Shown: piece after piece, positions 55,027 through 64,000 of the stretch
How positions within the stretch are numbered: the first letter of the stretch is position 1
Layout of the letters: each line of letters opens with the position of its first letter
Origin: Planctomycetota bacterium
GTDB taxonomy: Bacteria > Planctomycetota > Planctomycetia > Pirellulales > Lacipirellulaceae
DNA length: 64,000 bases
Assembly (NCBI GenBank): GCA_029259945.1
Contig: JAJDEF010000026.1
Span: forward strand, 62,001 to 126,000
Direction of reading: 5' to 3'
Made by a program: the position numbers and the translations under genes
Notes under the pieces: generated by a model
Told to the model about the DNA's origin: nothing
What the model saw: only the letters and a program-made list of their open reading frames with translations
Databases searched by the model: none

Positions 55027-55428
55027 CTATCCTTCTGCGAGCAGCTGCCCAAATGCGATGTCATGACCATCTAGGTCCTGAATCCCAAACTCCCTGCAAC
55101 CATAAGGTTGATTGCATAATTCGTAATCAATCGTGGCCCCAGAGGATACGAACTCATTAAAGAGGGCATCAACATTGTCCACCCAGAAGTAAACACTGCA
55201 CATTTTCTCGACCACACGCCAATGGGGCACAACGTCGTGATCTCGCGAAACCTGCCCCAACATAAGATGGAGCTTATCGCGTTGCAGGATGCAGAACGTT
55301 GACGGTTCTCCATAGAACTCGAGGCATTCAAAACCGAGTACATCACGGTAATGATTGGCAGAAGCAACCACATCACGTACCAGCAAGACTGGTGCATGGC
55401 CAGTAAACTTTGCAATCTGTTTTTTCAT
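55027..55428 (-). CDS. Glyoxalase/bleomycin resistance (VOC) superfamily protein
   Basis: 133 residues forming one VOC module pair: an N-terminal strand with His (FTGHAPVLLVRDVVASANHY), VLGFECLEF, and a C-terminal DLDGHDIAFGQL with further His and Glu-like ligands. VOC proteins bind a metal and act as lyases, dioxygenases or resistance proteins; substrate unknown. Converges with accA. Confidence 0.85.
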   Translation of the reverse strand: MKKQIAKFTGHAPVLLVRDVVASANHYRDVLGFECLEFYGEPSTFCILQRDKLHLMLGQVSRDHDVVPHWRVVEKMCSVYFWVDNVDALFNEFVSSGATIDYELCNQPYGCREFGIQDLDGHDIAFGQLLAEG

Positions 55429-55768
55429 GAGTTAGCCTCCGCTTGGATATTCTAATCCAACGCCGAAAGGCCGCCCAGGGCCATCACATACCAACGTCCG
55501 ATAATCGTTGTTATGTTCGTTTTAGAGCTGTTTTTCTTCGAGAAACAGCCACTTGCCGCAAAACTAAGCCGTATTGCAAGTGACCGCCCTACTTCAAGTC
55601 ACTCTGCTGTCTCCGCGTCTCTGCGAGAAACACCCCGGCCAAATTTGTTGCTGGAATCTGCCCCACGATTTCACGACAATAACCGCTTGCACCTTGCTCT
55701 TTGGAAATCTGAAACAAGTAAACCGCTTATCCTCGCTAACGTCCGCTAATAAAAGAATTTAGCGAATC

Positions 55769-55858
55769 GGGTGCCATGCTCCACGCTTGCGTGGGCATGT
55801 CTGGATAGAGACCGCATTGGCGCTTCGCATGCTCACGGCGAGCGTGAGCATGGCACCC
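55769..55858. repeat. REP-like double hairpin with outer inverted repeats
   Basis: Outer arms GGGTGCCATGCTC (55769-55781) and complement (55846-55858). Inside are two hairpins: CCACGC-TT-GCGTGG (55781-55794) and GCTCACG/CGTGAGC (55831-55849). The layout resembles paired REP sequences. Confidence 0.85.
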
Positions 55859-55922
55859 CAAATTTAGCGAGTATTAGCGTAAATTAGCGGTCTACTTTTT
55901 TGACAATAAAGTCACATCAAAT

Positions 55923-56148
55923 GGACAAAATAGGACAAAACCCCACCGACTTTTGTCCACGTAAATTTCACCAAAGCTCGGCGATTACAGAATGCGCGGC
56001 ATGCCAAAGCGGACAAAACTCGGTAGTTTTGTCCGCGAAAACGCCAAACAGGCCATAGCGTGCCAAAACTAGCACCCACCAAAGAGGCCAAACCCTAAAA
56101 AACCAGAGCAAATCGCAGCAAGCCGCCAAGAGTTTTGTCCATTTTGTC
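55923..56148. repeat. Cluster of GGACAAAA octamers with terminal inverted repeats
   Basis: Left arm 55924-55941 (GACAAAATAGGACAAAAC) matches the complement of 56132-56148 with one extra A. A central perfect 12-bp palindrome lies at 56009-56036 (GCGGACAAAACT arms, 4-nt loop). GGACAAAA or its complement occurs six times (55923, 55933, 55951, 56011, 56027, 56133). Confidence 0.82.
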
Positions 56149-56187
56149 ACCCGACGCCATGACAAAATTCAAAGGCCAGCACGAACC

Positions 56188-56937
56188 TCAATAAGGCGTG
56201 CCCACCGGACGGTCGGCCGTCTGAGGTGGTACAGGCGGCGGTGTCCAGTTGTTTTGCAAAGGCTGCTCTGCCGAGGGCCAACTAGGCACAACCGGGGATG
56301 AAGATTGCTGATTGGTTTGCTGAGGAGGCTGGTCGTTGTCAACCGTATTTTGTTGCGCAGGCCATTTCACCGGTAAGCTAGGCCACTGAACCTGAAAACC
56401 CTGCTCGGCCGATGGCTGGTGAGCAGGATCGAGCCGTTGCTCAATCCGTTCGACATAAGGATGAATCACATCGTGAATTTCGGGTGGGACCAACGAGTGT
56501 GTCTTGCCTAAAAGTTGAACAATATACTTACCCGCATGTGAGGCAATGATCGTATCTTTCTGAGCTTGAGGCAGGATGCTCACCGCAAAGAAGGTGATGA
56601 CAATGCACAGCAGCACACCTTTGCCCAGCCCGATAACGGCCCCCATCTGATGATCGAACCCGTCGAGTTTCACGCGATCGATTAAACCGGCAACTAATCG
56701 GAAGACAGTCCAAATCACGAAAGAGGTCGCCACATAAATGGCCAGCATCGCTACGAATTTATTCCATGGTGCATGGCTGCTGATCATCGGCGCAAGTTGG
56801 TCGGAAAATTCTTTCGCGACAAAGTAGCTGAGCACCAACGATGCTAGCGAAGCAATTTGCCAAGCCATGCCCTTCCAAAAGCCAAACAACGTGGCCGCGA
56901 CGAGCACCAAGGCCATCAGCATGTCATAAGTTTGCAT
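56188..56937 (-). CDS. CvpA-family membrane protein
   Basis: 249 residues. Four membrane helices as in CvpA/colicin V production proteins (LMALVLVAATLFGFWKGMAW, LASLVLSYFVAKEFS, FVAMLAIYVATSFVIWTVF, GLGKGVLLCIVITFFAVS). The C-terminal 90 residues are Pro/Gln/Ser-rich and probably unstructured. Named for the E. coli protein near purF; the role here is unknown, possibly envelope homeostasis. Confidence 0.86.
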   Translation of the reverse strand: MQTYDMLMALVLVAATLFGFWKGMAWQIASLASLVLSYFVAKEFSDQLAPMISSHAPWNKFVAMLAIYVATSFVIWTVFRLVAGLIDRVKLDGFDHQMGAVIGLGKGVLLCIVITFFAVSILPQAQKDTIIASHAGKYIVQLLGKTHSLVPPEIHDVIHPYVERIEQRLDPAHQPSAEQGFQVQWPSLPVKWPAQQNTVDNDQPPQQTNQQSSSPVVPSWPSAEQPLQNNWTPPPVPPQTADRPVGTPY

Positions 56938-57139
56938 TTTTTATTTCTGCACGTTGAGAGGAAAAGTAAGAAATTGTTCTGGGAAAAGTGCCGGAAGTAT
57001 ATCGAGGTCTGAGAAATGCGGAAAGCGGAAAGCGGCAATGCTAGCATTCACAAGCCTATTTTCTCTAGATCGTTCCAAAGTTTTCTCGTACATTTCCCTT
57101 ACCTCTGCCCCCCGACCTCCGACCCCCACCCCCTACACT

Positions 57140-57973
57140 ATGGCCGGCTTTAAGACACATATCACGACAAGCAGCCTCCTAGGTGTCGGTTACACGGGAG
57201 TAGGCCTCTACATGGGCGTACCGGTCGAGTCGGCTCTGATTGCAGGCGGCTTGTGTGGCATAGGCGGAATGCTGCCAGACATTGATAGCGATTCGGGCAT
57301 TCCGTTTCGAGAATCGATGGGGTTCGCCGCTGCGATTGTTCCCATGTTGTTGCTCGGTCGAGTCCAGCAGATGGGCCTCAACTACGAGCAGATCGTACTC
57401 GCCACCGGGGCGCTCTACATTTTTGTGCGATTTGGTCTTGCGCGATTATTGGCAAAATACACCGTCCACCGCGGCATGTTTCACAGTTTGCCGGCGGCGG
57501 CGATTTTTGCCGGCGTGGCGTTTTTACTGTGCGGTTCCAACGACCTACATCTACGATACTTTAAGGCGGGCGGTGTGCTTCTTGGCGTGATGTCGCACTT
57601 AGTGCTGGACGAAATTTATGCGATCGAATGGCATCGGGGTCGGTGGCGCTTTAAGAAATCGTTTGGCACGGCCATCAAGCTTTGGGGGTCGAACCGATGG
57701 AGCAACATCTCTGCCTACGGCAAGCTGGTATTGGTCGTGTTGATGATCTTAGGCGAGCCGATGGTAATGCAACGCTACGGACCACTCTCGCCCGTGGTGG
57801 TAAGCCGCGAACAGTGGACGCAACCACTGGCAAGCAGAAACCCCAACCAAACATTGCCGCAGGCCGTGCCGTTGGACGAAAACGGACAACCCACCGCAGC
57901 ACCCGAACAACCGACTCACGACCAAACCATTTACGACACCGCCCACCGCATCTGGCGCAGCTTGCGCGAATGA
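57140..57973 (+). CDS. DUF457/YdjM-like membrane-bound hydrolase family protein
   Basis: 277 residues from ATG 57140 (MAGFKTHITTSSLLG); the upstream extension to 56954 lacks character. Several helices and the conserved acidic/His motifs GGMLPDIDSDSG, VHRGMFHSLP and MSHLVLDEIYAIEWHRG, which fit a metal-dependent membrane hydrolase fold. The C-terminus is soluble, Pro/Gln-rich. Substrate unknown. Confidence 0.85.
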   Translation: MAGFKTHITTSSLLGVGYTGVGLYMGVPVESALIAGGLCGIGGMLPDIDSDSGIPFRESMGFAAAIVPMLLLGRVQQMGLNYEQIVLATGALYIFVRFGLARLLAKYTVHRGMFHSLPAAAIFAGVAFLLCGSNDLHLRYFKAGGVLLGVMSHLVLDEIYAIEWHRGRWRFKKSFGTAIKLWGSNRWSNISAYGKLVLVVLMILGEPMVMQRYGPLSPVVVSREQWTQPLASRNPNQTLPQAVPLDENGQPTAAPEQPTHDQTIYDTAHRIWRSLRE

Positions 57974-57980
57974 ATTCGCA

Positions 57981-58436
57981 TTAGCTACGAGCGGGTTCCG
58001 CCGAGTCGATCCAAAGGGTAACCGGGCCATCGTTCGTAAGCGAGACTTTCATGTCAGCGCGAAAGCGGCCGGTTTCGACCGAAATGCCCTGCTGACGTAC
58101 CTGTTCGACAAACTGTAGGTAAACTCGTTCGGCCATTTCCGGTGGAGCGGCGCTGATGAAGCTGGGGCGACGCCCTTTACGACAGTCGCCATAGAGCGTG
58201 AATTGGCTAACGACCAACATCTTACCACCCACTTCAGCAAGCGAACAATTCATCTTGCCCTGGTCATCTTCGAAGATACGTAGATGGACAATCTTATTCG
58301 ACAGCCAAAGCACATCGTCGTCGGTATCGGTTTCGCAAACGCCGAGCAGCACCAATAAACCAACGTCAATCTCGCCGGTGACCTGGCCCTCGACCACCAC
58401 ACGGGCTTCGCTCACTCGCTGAATACATGCACGCAT
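57981..58436 (-). CDS. dtd: D-aminoacyl-tRNA deacylase
   Basis: 151 residues from ATG 58436 ([17 protein letters not shown]), the usual length; longer frames are not native. Signature motifs SQFTLYGD and [10 protein letters not shown] form the active site that removes D-amino acids or glycine from tRNA. Convergent with the DUF457-like gene, 7 bp between stops. Confidence 0.94.
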   Translation of the reverse strand: MRACIQRVSEARVVVEGQVTGEIDVGLLVLLGVCETDTDDDVLWLSNKIVHLRIFEDDQGKMNCSLAEVGGKMLVVSQFTLYGDCRKGRRPSFISAAPPEMAERVYLQFVEQVRQQGISVETGRFRADMKVSLTNDGPVTLWIDSAEPARS

Positions 58437-58557
58437 GGCGGTCAGCATATCGTGACCCCGCAGCCTAGGCAACTGGCGATCAATGCTTGCCGGGGGGAGC
58501 ACCGGCTGCGATACTGCTTTGGAAGTAATGTATTTCCTTTGACCCCATGACGACCCC

Positions 58558-59448
58558 ATGACATCGTTTGTTCTGCTGACGTACTACTGTTTGTTGATTC
58601 TCGGCGTTTCGATTGCTGGGGGGATGATCCCGATTTGGATTCGCCTCACGCATCGGCGCATGGAGTTTGCAGTGAGTTTCGTGGCGGGGGTGATGCTTGG
58701 TGTTGGCTTGCTTCACATGTTGCCGCATGCGATCGAGCAAGCCAGGCTCAATACGCCCGATTCGCAAGGCATCGAGCTGGCGATCATGTTATGGGTGTTG
58801 GCCGGGTTACTGACGATGTTTTTTATCGAGCGTTTTTTCTGTTTTCACCATCATGAAGTCGAAGATGGAGAGGTCGCCTGCCACCATGATCACGATCACC
58901 AGCATGGGCACGATCTTACTTGGAGCGGTGCAGCACTAGGGCTAACGCTGCACAGTGTGATCGCGGGGATCGCCTTGGCGGCCAGCGTTCAGCACGGCCA
59001 CGGCAGTTGGCCTTTGGCTGGCCTGGGAACCTTTTTAGTGATCTTGCTCCACAAACCTTTCGACTCGATGACTATCGCAACGCTGATGGCCCGTGGTGGT
59101 TGGTCGATGGGGTGGCGGCATCTGGTGAACGGGTTATTTTCCCTCGCGATACCGCTAGGAGCATTTATTTTTCACTTCGGAGTGATGGCAAGCGACCACG
59201 GCGGAACGACCCTGGCCTATGCCTTGGCTTTTGCCGCAGGAACATTTCTATGCATCGCCCTAAGCGATTTATTGCCAGAGCTTCAGTTTCATGACCACGA
59301 CCGGGGCAAACTCTCGGCGGCCTTGTTACTAGGGCTAACCGTCGCGTATGGGGTATGCCTGTTGGAAGCACTCTCACACCAACACCCCCCTGCCCCACCT
59401 GCTGCGGTGAGTATGGAAACGTCTGCGTCCGCTAAACCGATTGAATGA
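58558..59448 (+). CDS. ZIP-family metal transporter
   Basis: 296 residues, about eight membrane helices. A His/Asp-rich cytoplasmic loop ([12 protein letters not shown]) lies before the metal-path helices [17 protein letters not shown] and [14 protein letters not shown]. The canonical HKxxE of helix 5 is HKPFD here, an Asp in place of Glu. It most likely imports zinc, iron or manganese. The start overlaps nothing; its 3' end overlaps the next gene on the other strand by 17 bp. Confidence 0.92.
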   Translation: MTSFVLLTYYCLLILGVSIAGGMIPIWIRLTHRRMEFAVSFVAGVMLGVGLLHMLPHAIEQARLNTPDSQGIELAIMLWVLAGLLTMFFIERFFCFHHHEVEDGEVACHHDHDHQHGHDLTWSGAALGLTLHSVIAGIALAASVQHGHGSWPLAGLGTFLVILLHKPFDSMTIATLMARGGWSMGWRHLVNGLFSLAIPLGAFIFHFGVMASDHGGTTLAYALAFAAGTFLCIALSDLLPELQFHDHDRGKLSAALLLGLTVAYGVCLLEALSHQHPPAPPAAVSMETSASAKPIE

Positions 59449-60466
59449 CGGTAGCGCATGGCGTTTTCTCGCCCGATCGCTCTAGCTCGGGCTGTAGCCA
59501 ATCGAGGATGCGCCAGTCGAGCCAGTGAAAATCTTCGTCGTCGTTGCGAGCGGCCAAAAAGCCGAGGTGCCCACCTTGGGGTGTCGTGATCACTTGGACT
59601 GCTGAACTGCGTGCAAAGGTCAGAAGAGGCCCGACGGGGACAACGGGGTCGTCTTCGCTCGCTAAGATCGTAACCGGTTGGCAGATGGTCTCGAGCTTGG
59701 GGCCGGGCGAGGCTTGTTGATAGTAATGATCGGCCGAATGAAAACCACTGCTAGGAGCAATCACGAATTCATCTATTTCACGAAGCCGCCGTGGGCGTAG
59801 AGGCATCGCGTTGGGTGCCATTTCAGGAAAATGCTTCCAACGCGCAAGGGTTTGCTTCCAGAGTAGTTTTCCAAAGAATTTGTCGTACCGCGTGCCAAGA
59901 AATGTATGAAAATGGCGTTCGACGGAGGCCAAATCAACAGGTGGGCAAATGACTAGAGTGCGTTCTAAATTGCCGACGCGCATCTCTCCCGCTTCGGCAA
60001 GCAGGTTGAGCGCCTGGGCACCACCCATCGAAAAGCCGACGAGGTCGGTGGTCGTGTCAGGATAAAGCTCGGCAATGAAGTGCAACGCCGAAGCAATGTC
60101 GGCTGAGCGACCGCAATGCGTGGGGAACTTCGCGAGACCTTCGCCTGCACCACAACCTCGCATGTCTTTGCGAAACACCCGATAGCCATGTTCAACAAGT
60201 CGTTCGGTAACTCGTCGTATATGGGCACTGAGATGGCAGCCCGCAAGCCCGTGAACCAACAGCACGATCGGCCGCGAGTCGGTTGCCTCGGCTGGACAGT
60301 CTTCGTGGACCACTAATTGGTCGCCATCGTCGAGATCGATCTTATGCTGTCGAGCTTGATAGGGCTTGGGGCGTCGTGGCCAGTGGATACCAAGGATGGT
60401 TTGCGCATGGCCGTTGGCAATCAACGGGTGGGGAGAGAACGCCCATTTTGGAGGTGTATAAGTCAT
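59432..60466 (-). CDS. YheT-like alpha/beta-fold hydrolase
   Basis: 344 residues from ATG 60466. Text PLIANGHAQTILG, the oxyanion region LLVHGLAGCHLS, the nucleophile elbow VGFSMGGAQALN, the Asp in ASEDDPVVP and the His in PQGGHLGFLA mark the YheT/ABHD1-3 esterase group. The substrate is not known. The 3' end overlaps the ZIP gene end on the opposite strand. Confidence 0.92.
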   Translation of the reverse strand: MTYTPPKWAFSPHPLIANGHAQTILGIHWPRRPKPYQARQHKIDLDDGDQLVVHEDCPAEATDSRPIVLLVHGLAGCHLSAHIRRVTERLVEHGYRVFRKDMRGCGAGEGLAKFPTHCGRSADIASALHFIAELYPDTTTDLVGFSMGGAQALNLLAEAGEMRVGNLERTLVICPPVDLASVERHFHTFLGTRYDKFFGKLLWKQTLARWKHFPEMAPNAMPLRPRRLREIDEFVIAPSSGFHSADHYYQQASPGPKLETICQPVTILASEDDPVVPVGPLLTFARSSAVQVITTPQGGHLGFLAARNDDEDFHWLDWRILDWLQPELERSGEKTPCATVIQSV

Positions 60467-60781
60467 GGCTAGCGGGGTGGGGACTTTCGAGGCTGGCAAG
60501 AGTCCATCTTAGCGATCGATATTAGCAATCGATAGAGGCCTCAACTTCTGTCGTCTTTGCCTATCTTACGTATTTGAAAAAAACCCTACGTTTTCCCGTA
60601 CTGTGCTGAGCCTCCTGATCCGTTTCAACGTCGAGTTGAATCGTACTGGCACCCGAAACTAGAACAAGGTGCATAACCGTGTAGCGACACATTGCGGCTG
60701 TTTGAGAAAACGCTATTTCGCCATCTCGAAATCGCACGAGCTGTCAGCCAGAGTCCGAAGAATCGCAAGGAGAGTTGTATC
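60467..60781. other. Divergent intergenic region
   Basis: About 315 bp between the YheT-like gene and the next gene; an upstream frame from 60692 joins the downstream CDS but lacks protein character. No repeat or RNA seen. Confidence 0.4.
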
Positions 60782-61543
60782 ATGGATGAAGCCTCCAATG
60801 TACCTCGTCTGGCGTTTGTCATAAATCTGAGCATCGCCGAGGGGACGGAAACGAGCACAGCTCGAATCCAGCATCTGATTCATCTGTTTCAGGGCCACCG
60901 GCTGCCGGCAACTTGGCTAGTTTCAGGCACAAAGTGTGCAAGGCTACTCGTCTCGCAACGAACGACCTCGTCGATTGCAACCGAACTAGCACTGGCCGTC
61001 GATGGCCGGTGGAGTGACGTCGATACTCCTCCCTCTGCCTTTCGTCGTGAACTGACAGACCGATGTGCGGCGGTCAGCATCGCGGCAGATCGAGCAATCA
61101 AATTGGTAGCCGGTGATCCCCAGACGTTACGAATGCGGACGGCATTGCTGGCGGAACAGGGCATTAGCGGAATACTGTCAACCAACCAACCTGAAGCATC
61201 AAGCTCGCGCCCCCTGTCCTGTGGGCTCTGGCAATTGGCGTTAAGCCAGCAAATTCCTCGCGTGCGGCGTTTTCCGAAGTGGTTTACTAATCGTCGCATT
61301 TCAGCAAAGCAGTTGTTTGCAGCAAGTGCAGTAGGCGAAACAACCCTTGTGGCGGTTGATTCGGCAGCTCTAGGAAATTCTAGCGCACGTTGTCTACGAG
61401 CATTTGAAAAGCTCCTTAACGAGGTCTCTTGGGCGGCAAGTCGAGACCAGTTGGTGGTGACCACCGCAGGAGCCGTGGTGGCAGAGTTGGCCAGACAGCA
61501 CGCTGTGAAGCCGCAACGGTCAATCTTGCGCGTCGCTGCTTAG
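60782..61543 (+). CDS. Hypothetical protein, possibly degenerate polysaccharide-deacetylase fold
   Basis: 253 residues from ATG 60782, which has AAGGAG 10 nt upstream. The N-terminal text LAFVINLSIAEGTETSTARI and HLFQGHRLPATWLVSG resembles the first strands of NodB-type deacetylase barrels, where a strand is followed by a search for the active-site Asp. The usual DD and HxxxH metal motifs are not seen, so it would be inactive if the guess is right. It precedes the response regulator convergently, 5 bp apart. Confidence 0.6.
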   Translation: MDEASNVPRLAFVINLSIAEGTETSTARIQHLIHLFQGHRLPATWLVSGTKCARLLVSQRTTSSIATELALAVDGRWSDVDTPPSAFRRELTDRCAAVSIAADRAIKLVAGDPQTLRMRTALLAEQGISGILSTNQPEASSSRPLSCGLWQLALSQQIPRVRRFPKWFTNRRISAKQLFAASAVGETTLVAVDSAALGNSSARCLRAFEKLLNEVSWAASRDQLVVTTAGAVVAELARQHAVKPQRSILRVAA

Positions 61544-61548
61544 AGCCC

Positions 61549-61995
61549 CTATTCTTCTGGCGGCAGAACAACCACGGTAAACCAGTAGTCGGTAAGTTGC
61601 TGAATGAGCCGTTGGAATTGCGTAAAATCGACCGGCTTGAAAATGTAGGAACTGCATCGCAATTTATACATGTCGTGCACGTCTTGCTTACCACACGAAG
61701 TAGTAAGGATGACCACGGGCAACTCGCAGAGCCGCCCGTCCCTGACAATTTCAGTGAGCACTTCGCGACCATCCATCACCGGCATGTTCAAGTCTAAGAG
61801 AATCAGGTCTGGCGTGGGTACGTCAACGTATCGACCCTCTTTGCGAAGAAACCGCATACACTCTTGGCCATTTTCGACGTGATGCAGATTCACATCTAGC
61901 TCGGCTTCTTCGAAACCTTTGCGCGTGATGAATACGTCGTTGTCGTTATCTTCGACCAGCAACACTTCGGCTGGTCTGTCGACAAGGATATTCAT
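61549..61995 (-). CDS. CheY-like single-domain response regulator
   Basis: 148 residues from ATG 61995 (MNILVDRPAEVLLVEDND); longer frame is the tail of the kinase gene read differently. Receiver features: acidic VEDNDND, phosphoacceptor Asp in LILLDLNMPVMDG, Thr/Ser in VVILTTSCG, and Lys in YIFKPVDF. No output domain, as in Rcp1-type partners of phytochrome-like kinases. It starts 11 bp after the kinase stop, so it is surely its partner. Confidence 0.94.
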   Translation of the reverse strand: MNILVDRPAEVLLVEDNDNDVFITRKGFEEAELDVNLHHVENGQECMRFLRKEGRYVDVPTPDLILLDLNMPVMDGREVLTEIVRDGRLCELPVVILTTSCGKQDVHDMYKLRCSSYIFKPVDFTQFQRLIQQLTDYWFTVVVLPPEE

Positions 61996-62006
61996 GTCTC
62001 CATTTC

Positions 62007-63911
62007 CTAAAGAGCCCGTTTTGGTATCGTAAAGTAAAACGTGGTCCCTCTCCCAGACTCCGATTCTAACCAAATTCGTCCCCCGTGGCGATGAACAATT
62101 CGTCGACAAATGGCCAAACCGATGCCAGTGCCCGGATATTCTCGGTCAGTGTGTAAGCGGCGAAATATCTCAAAAATCTGCTCATGGTACTTCTCGCCGA
62201 TACCGATGCCGTAGTCTCGCACGGCAATGGTCCACTCCTCGCCGCCATCTTCGGCCGATACATGGACATGCGGCGGGTGGTCGCCGCAGTATTTAACGGC
62301 GTTACCGATCAGGTTTTGCATAAGCTGCACCAACTGAGAGCGGTCGCCTGCAACGGTTGGTAGGTCGTCGCGGGCGACCACGCCGTTGGTGTCGTTGATC
62401 GCGGCATGAAGGCGCTCGACCGCATCGTCGTAAACCTCCTTCAAATCAACCGACTGAGAGGACGCGAATTGCGACTCCACTCGCGAGTAGGACAGCAGGT
62501 CGGTGATGAGTGTTTGCATGTGCTTGACCCCACCGACCATGCGCCGGATGTAGTCGTCCGCCTGATCGTCCAGCTTACCTTGGTAATCCTTTTGAAGAAA
62601 TTGGGCAAATCCGGCAATGCTTCGCAGCGGCGTTTGCAAATCGTGAGAAGCGACGTAAGCAAACTGCTGAAGCTCTTCGTTGCTTTCAGCCAGTGCGGTA
62701 TTCAAAGTTCGCAGCTCGTCCTCCATCTGCTTTCGCTCGGTGAGGTCAACGATCGTGCTAAGTACGAAGAGGCCTTCGTTCGTGGTAATTGGACTTAGAC
62801 CGATCTCGATGGGAATTTCTCGACCATCTTTGCAAACACCAAGCAAGTCTCGACCATGTCCCATCTCTCGTGGGTACGGTGATTCAAAAAAATCATCGCG
62901 AAGAGATCGATGATGAACGCGAAGCGCCTCAGGAACCAAAATTTCGATTTCCTTTCCAATCAACTCATCATGCGAGTAGCCGAACAAGCGTTCGGCTTCG
63001 GCATTAATCAGTAAAATATCTCCTTTCCGGTCGACGAGAATGATCGCCGCTGCCGCCGCTTCGACCGCCGTACGAAAGCGTTGCTCTGCGCTGGCCAACT
63101 GCGAGGTCCGCTTGTCGACACGCCGTTCCAGCTCCCACGAGACACGCCGTAGTCGGCCAATCACGGTAACGAAGACAACTAGGCCTAAACCGCCAATCGC
63201 CAGCGTGTCAATGATCGACTCGCGAAGATTCAATTCCGTTTGAGCGATGGCGATGTCCAGTGGCAAACTTACTTCCAGGACGCCGCGTACATCGCCCTCT
63301 TTCCAGTCGATTTTAGGTGATTCTGGATGGCTGTTGTGGCAATCGACGCACGATTCTCGCATCCGATCTGCGGTCGCATATCGCAGCCAGCGTCGCCCGT
63401 TGCGATTTTCAAATCTTTGGTAGGAGTCGTCAGGATTTTCGGTCAGTGCCTCCCAGGCATCTTTGGCAAACTGGTCTCGCTGCTTCCACTCTTCTTCGCG
63501 CCACGGGAAGGGATAGTCGCTGTAGAGCGCCGTTTGGCCACCCAGCTCTTTTTTTGCCATTTCGTTGCCGATGAGCATGCTCAACGTGGCCGGCAACGGG
63601 ATAGCTTTGCCTTCGTATTCTTCTTGATCGTAATCATGCGTGACGACGATGTCTTGATGTCGCAGCATTTCGACCACTTCGCGCGTGTAGAGCGTGCGAA
63701 ATGTTGTCAAAGCTTCTGAGTAGCGCTGGGCTTCACTGTGCGCTGTCGATTCAACTAACCTCGCTTCGAGTTGCACCTGACGCCAAATCAGAATCACCAT
63801 GATGAGAATGTAAACTAGCCCAACCAGCACCACGGTCCGATCCAGCAGCAAGTCGACGATCCCTGCCCAAGGTGCAGGTTTTCCCTTCGGATTCTTTATG
63901 TCTGTGGACAT
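62007..63911 (-). CDS. Membrane sensor histidine kinase with heme-type CxxCH sensor domain and PAS
   Basis: 634 residues from ATG 63911 (an upstream TTG at 63941 is possible). First membrane helix (VVLVGLVYILIMVILIW), a periplasmic domain of about 190 residues of the DUF3365/Tll0287 type ending in RESCVDCHNSHPES, which contains a c-type heme motif CVDCH, a second helix (IGGLGLVVFVTVIG), a PAS domain (AAAAIILVDRKGDILLINAE), HisKA with phospho-His in YVASHDLQTPLRS, and the ATPase boxes LIGNAVKYCG and GTGIGLAICRR. It is likely a redox or gas sensor. Confidence 0.94.
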   Translation of the reverse strand: MSTDIKNPKGKPAPWAGIVDLLLDRTVVLVGLVYILIMVILIWRQVQLEARLVESTAHSEAQRYSEALTTFRTLYTREVVEMLRHQDIVVTHDYDQEEYEGKAIPLPATLSMLIGNEMAKKELGGQTALYSDYPFPWREEEWKQRDQFAKDAWEALTENPDDSYQRFENRNGRRWLRYATADRMRESCVDCHNSHPESPKIDWKEGDVRGVLEVSLPLDIAIAQTELNLRESIIDTLAIGGLGLVVFVTVIGRLRRVSWELERRVDKRTSQLASAEQRFRTAVEAAAAAIILVDRKGDILLINAEAERLFGYSHDELIGKEIEILVPEALRVHHRSLRDDFFESPYPREMGHGRDLLGVCKDGREIPIEIGLSPITTNEGLFVLSTIVDLTERKQMEDELRTLNTALAESNEELQQFAYVASHDLQTPLRSIAGFAQFLQKDYQGKLDDQADDYIRRMVGGVKHMQTLITDLLSYSRVESQFASSQSVDLKEVYDDAVERLHAAINDTNGVVARDDLPTVAGDRSQLVQLMQNLIGNAVKYCGDHPPHVHVSAEDGGEEWTIAVRDYGIGIGEKYHEQIFEIFRRLHTDREYPGTGIGLAICRRIVHRHGGRIWLESESGRGTTFYFTIPKRAL

Positions 63912-64000
63912 CAGTGTTTGTCTATTATCGAGCTGATTCAACTTTACTTTGTGTTACAGATTTACATCAGATTTGCGCATAAGAGGCCGCTTTTGGTATT

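Larger units (their letters stand above)
55429..56187. other. Repeat-rich intergenic region
   Basis: About 760 bp with no supportable gene. It holds a CTCTGCTGTCTCCGCGTC-type single arm (about 55600-55633), the REP-like pair at 55769-55858, and the GGACAAAA octamer cluster at 55923-56148. Confidence 0.6.

Noticed and set aside
55923..56148. CRISPR-like array of GGACAAAA
   Set aside because: The repeats are 8 bp, in both orientations and unevenly spaced; no cas genes are seen.
55968..56165. 65-codon reverse frame
   Set aside because: It lies within the GGACAAAA element and its codons are explained by the repeats.

Overview
The window looks like a stretch of chromosome from a planctomycete, most likely in the Pirellulales (inference; no database was available). 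The pointers are: exported proteins ending in PEP-CTERM sorting signals (7442-8221, 49635-50444); a large exported CSLREA/dockerin protein whose N-terminus resembles the planctomycete LEPxxLL signal (4018-7404); a Rho factor with an Asn/Gly/Arg-rich N-terminal insertion; a CsrA with a C-terminal extension; an FHA-GAF-cyclase; and many short palindromic interspersed repeats.

Layout. Positions 1-9403: rho (cut by the window edge), a secreted thioredoxin/YHS protein, a two-gene unit for exported proteins (PEP-CTERM protein plus HExxH/CSLREA/dockerin protein), a gene relic and a NarL-type response regulator. Positions 10017-21903: sugar-phosphate isomerase-like protein with arfB, TPR and Cys-rich secreted proteins, an ABC-2 permease followed by two overlapping CNNM/CBS transporters, and small conserved genes. 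Positions 21935-33771: NAD-type isocitrate dehydrogenase, gltX, a HD-GYP/PAS/GGDEF protein, superoxide dismutase, a P/A/T-rich lipoprotein, a degenerate GGDEF protein with a 54-residue membrane protein in front of it, and nagB.

Positions 33915-37357 hold a compact 3.4-kb genomic island integrated in the 3' end of the tRNA-Asp(GUC) gene. A 51-bp direct repeat of the tRNA 3' part flanks it. The island carries a tyrosine recombinase next to the intact tRNA, a co-directional series of five small genes and a gene-poor GC-rich segment. The hairpin terminator that should follow the tRNA now lies beyond the distal repeat. This is the best candidate for an undescribed system in the window.

Positions 37521-45190: FHA-GAF-class III cyclase, csrA, a DegT-type aminotransferase, a COG0523 GTPase and a large lipoprotein hydrolase. 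Positions 45328-50444: a GH94-type phosphorylase with a divergent ROK-family regulator and another PEP-CTERM protein. Positions 50930-63911: housekeeping genes (asd, truA, accA, dtd), a Hanks-type kinase, VOC protein, CvpA, DUF457-like membrane protein, ZIP transporter, YheT-like hydrolase, a deacetylase-like protein, and a CxxCH-containing sensor histidine kinase with its CheY-like partner.

Signalling is prominent: an active-looking diguanylate cyclase fused to a degraded HD-GYP domain, a GGDEF protein that lost its catalytic glycines but kept an RxxD I-site, a cyclase, a Ser/Thr kinase and two response regulators. The intergenic spaces hold several nested inverted-repeat elements, some apparently members of one family.
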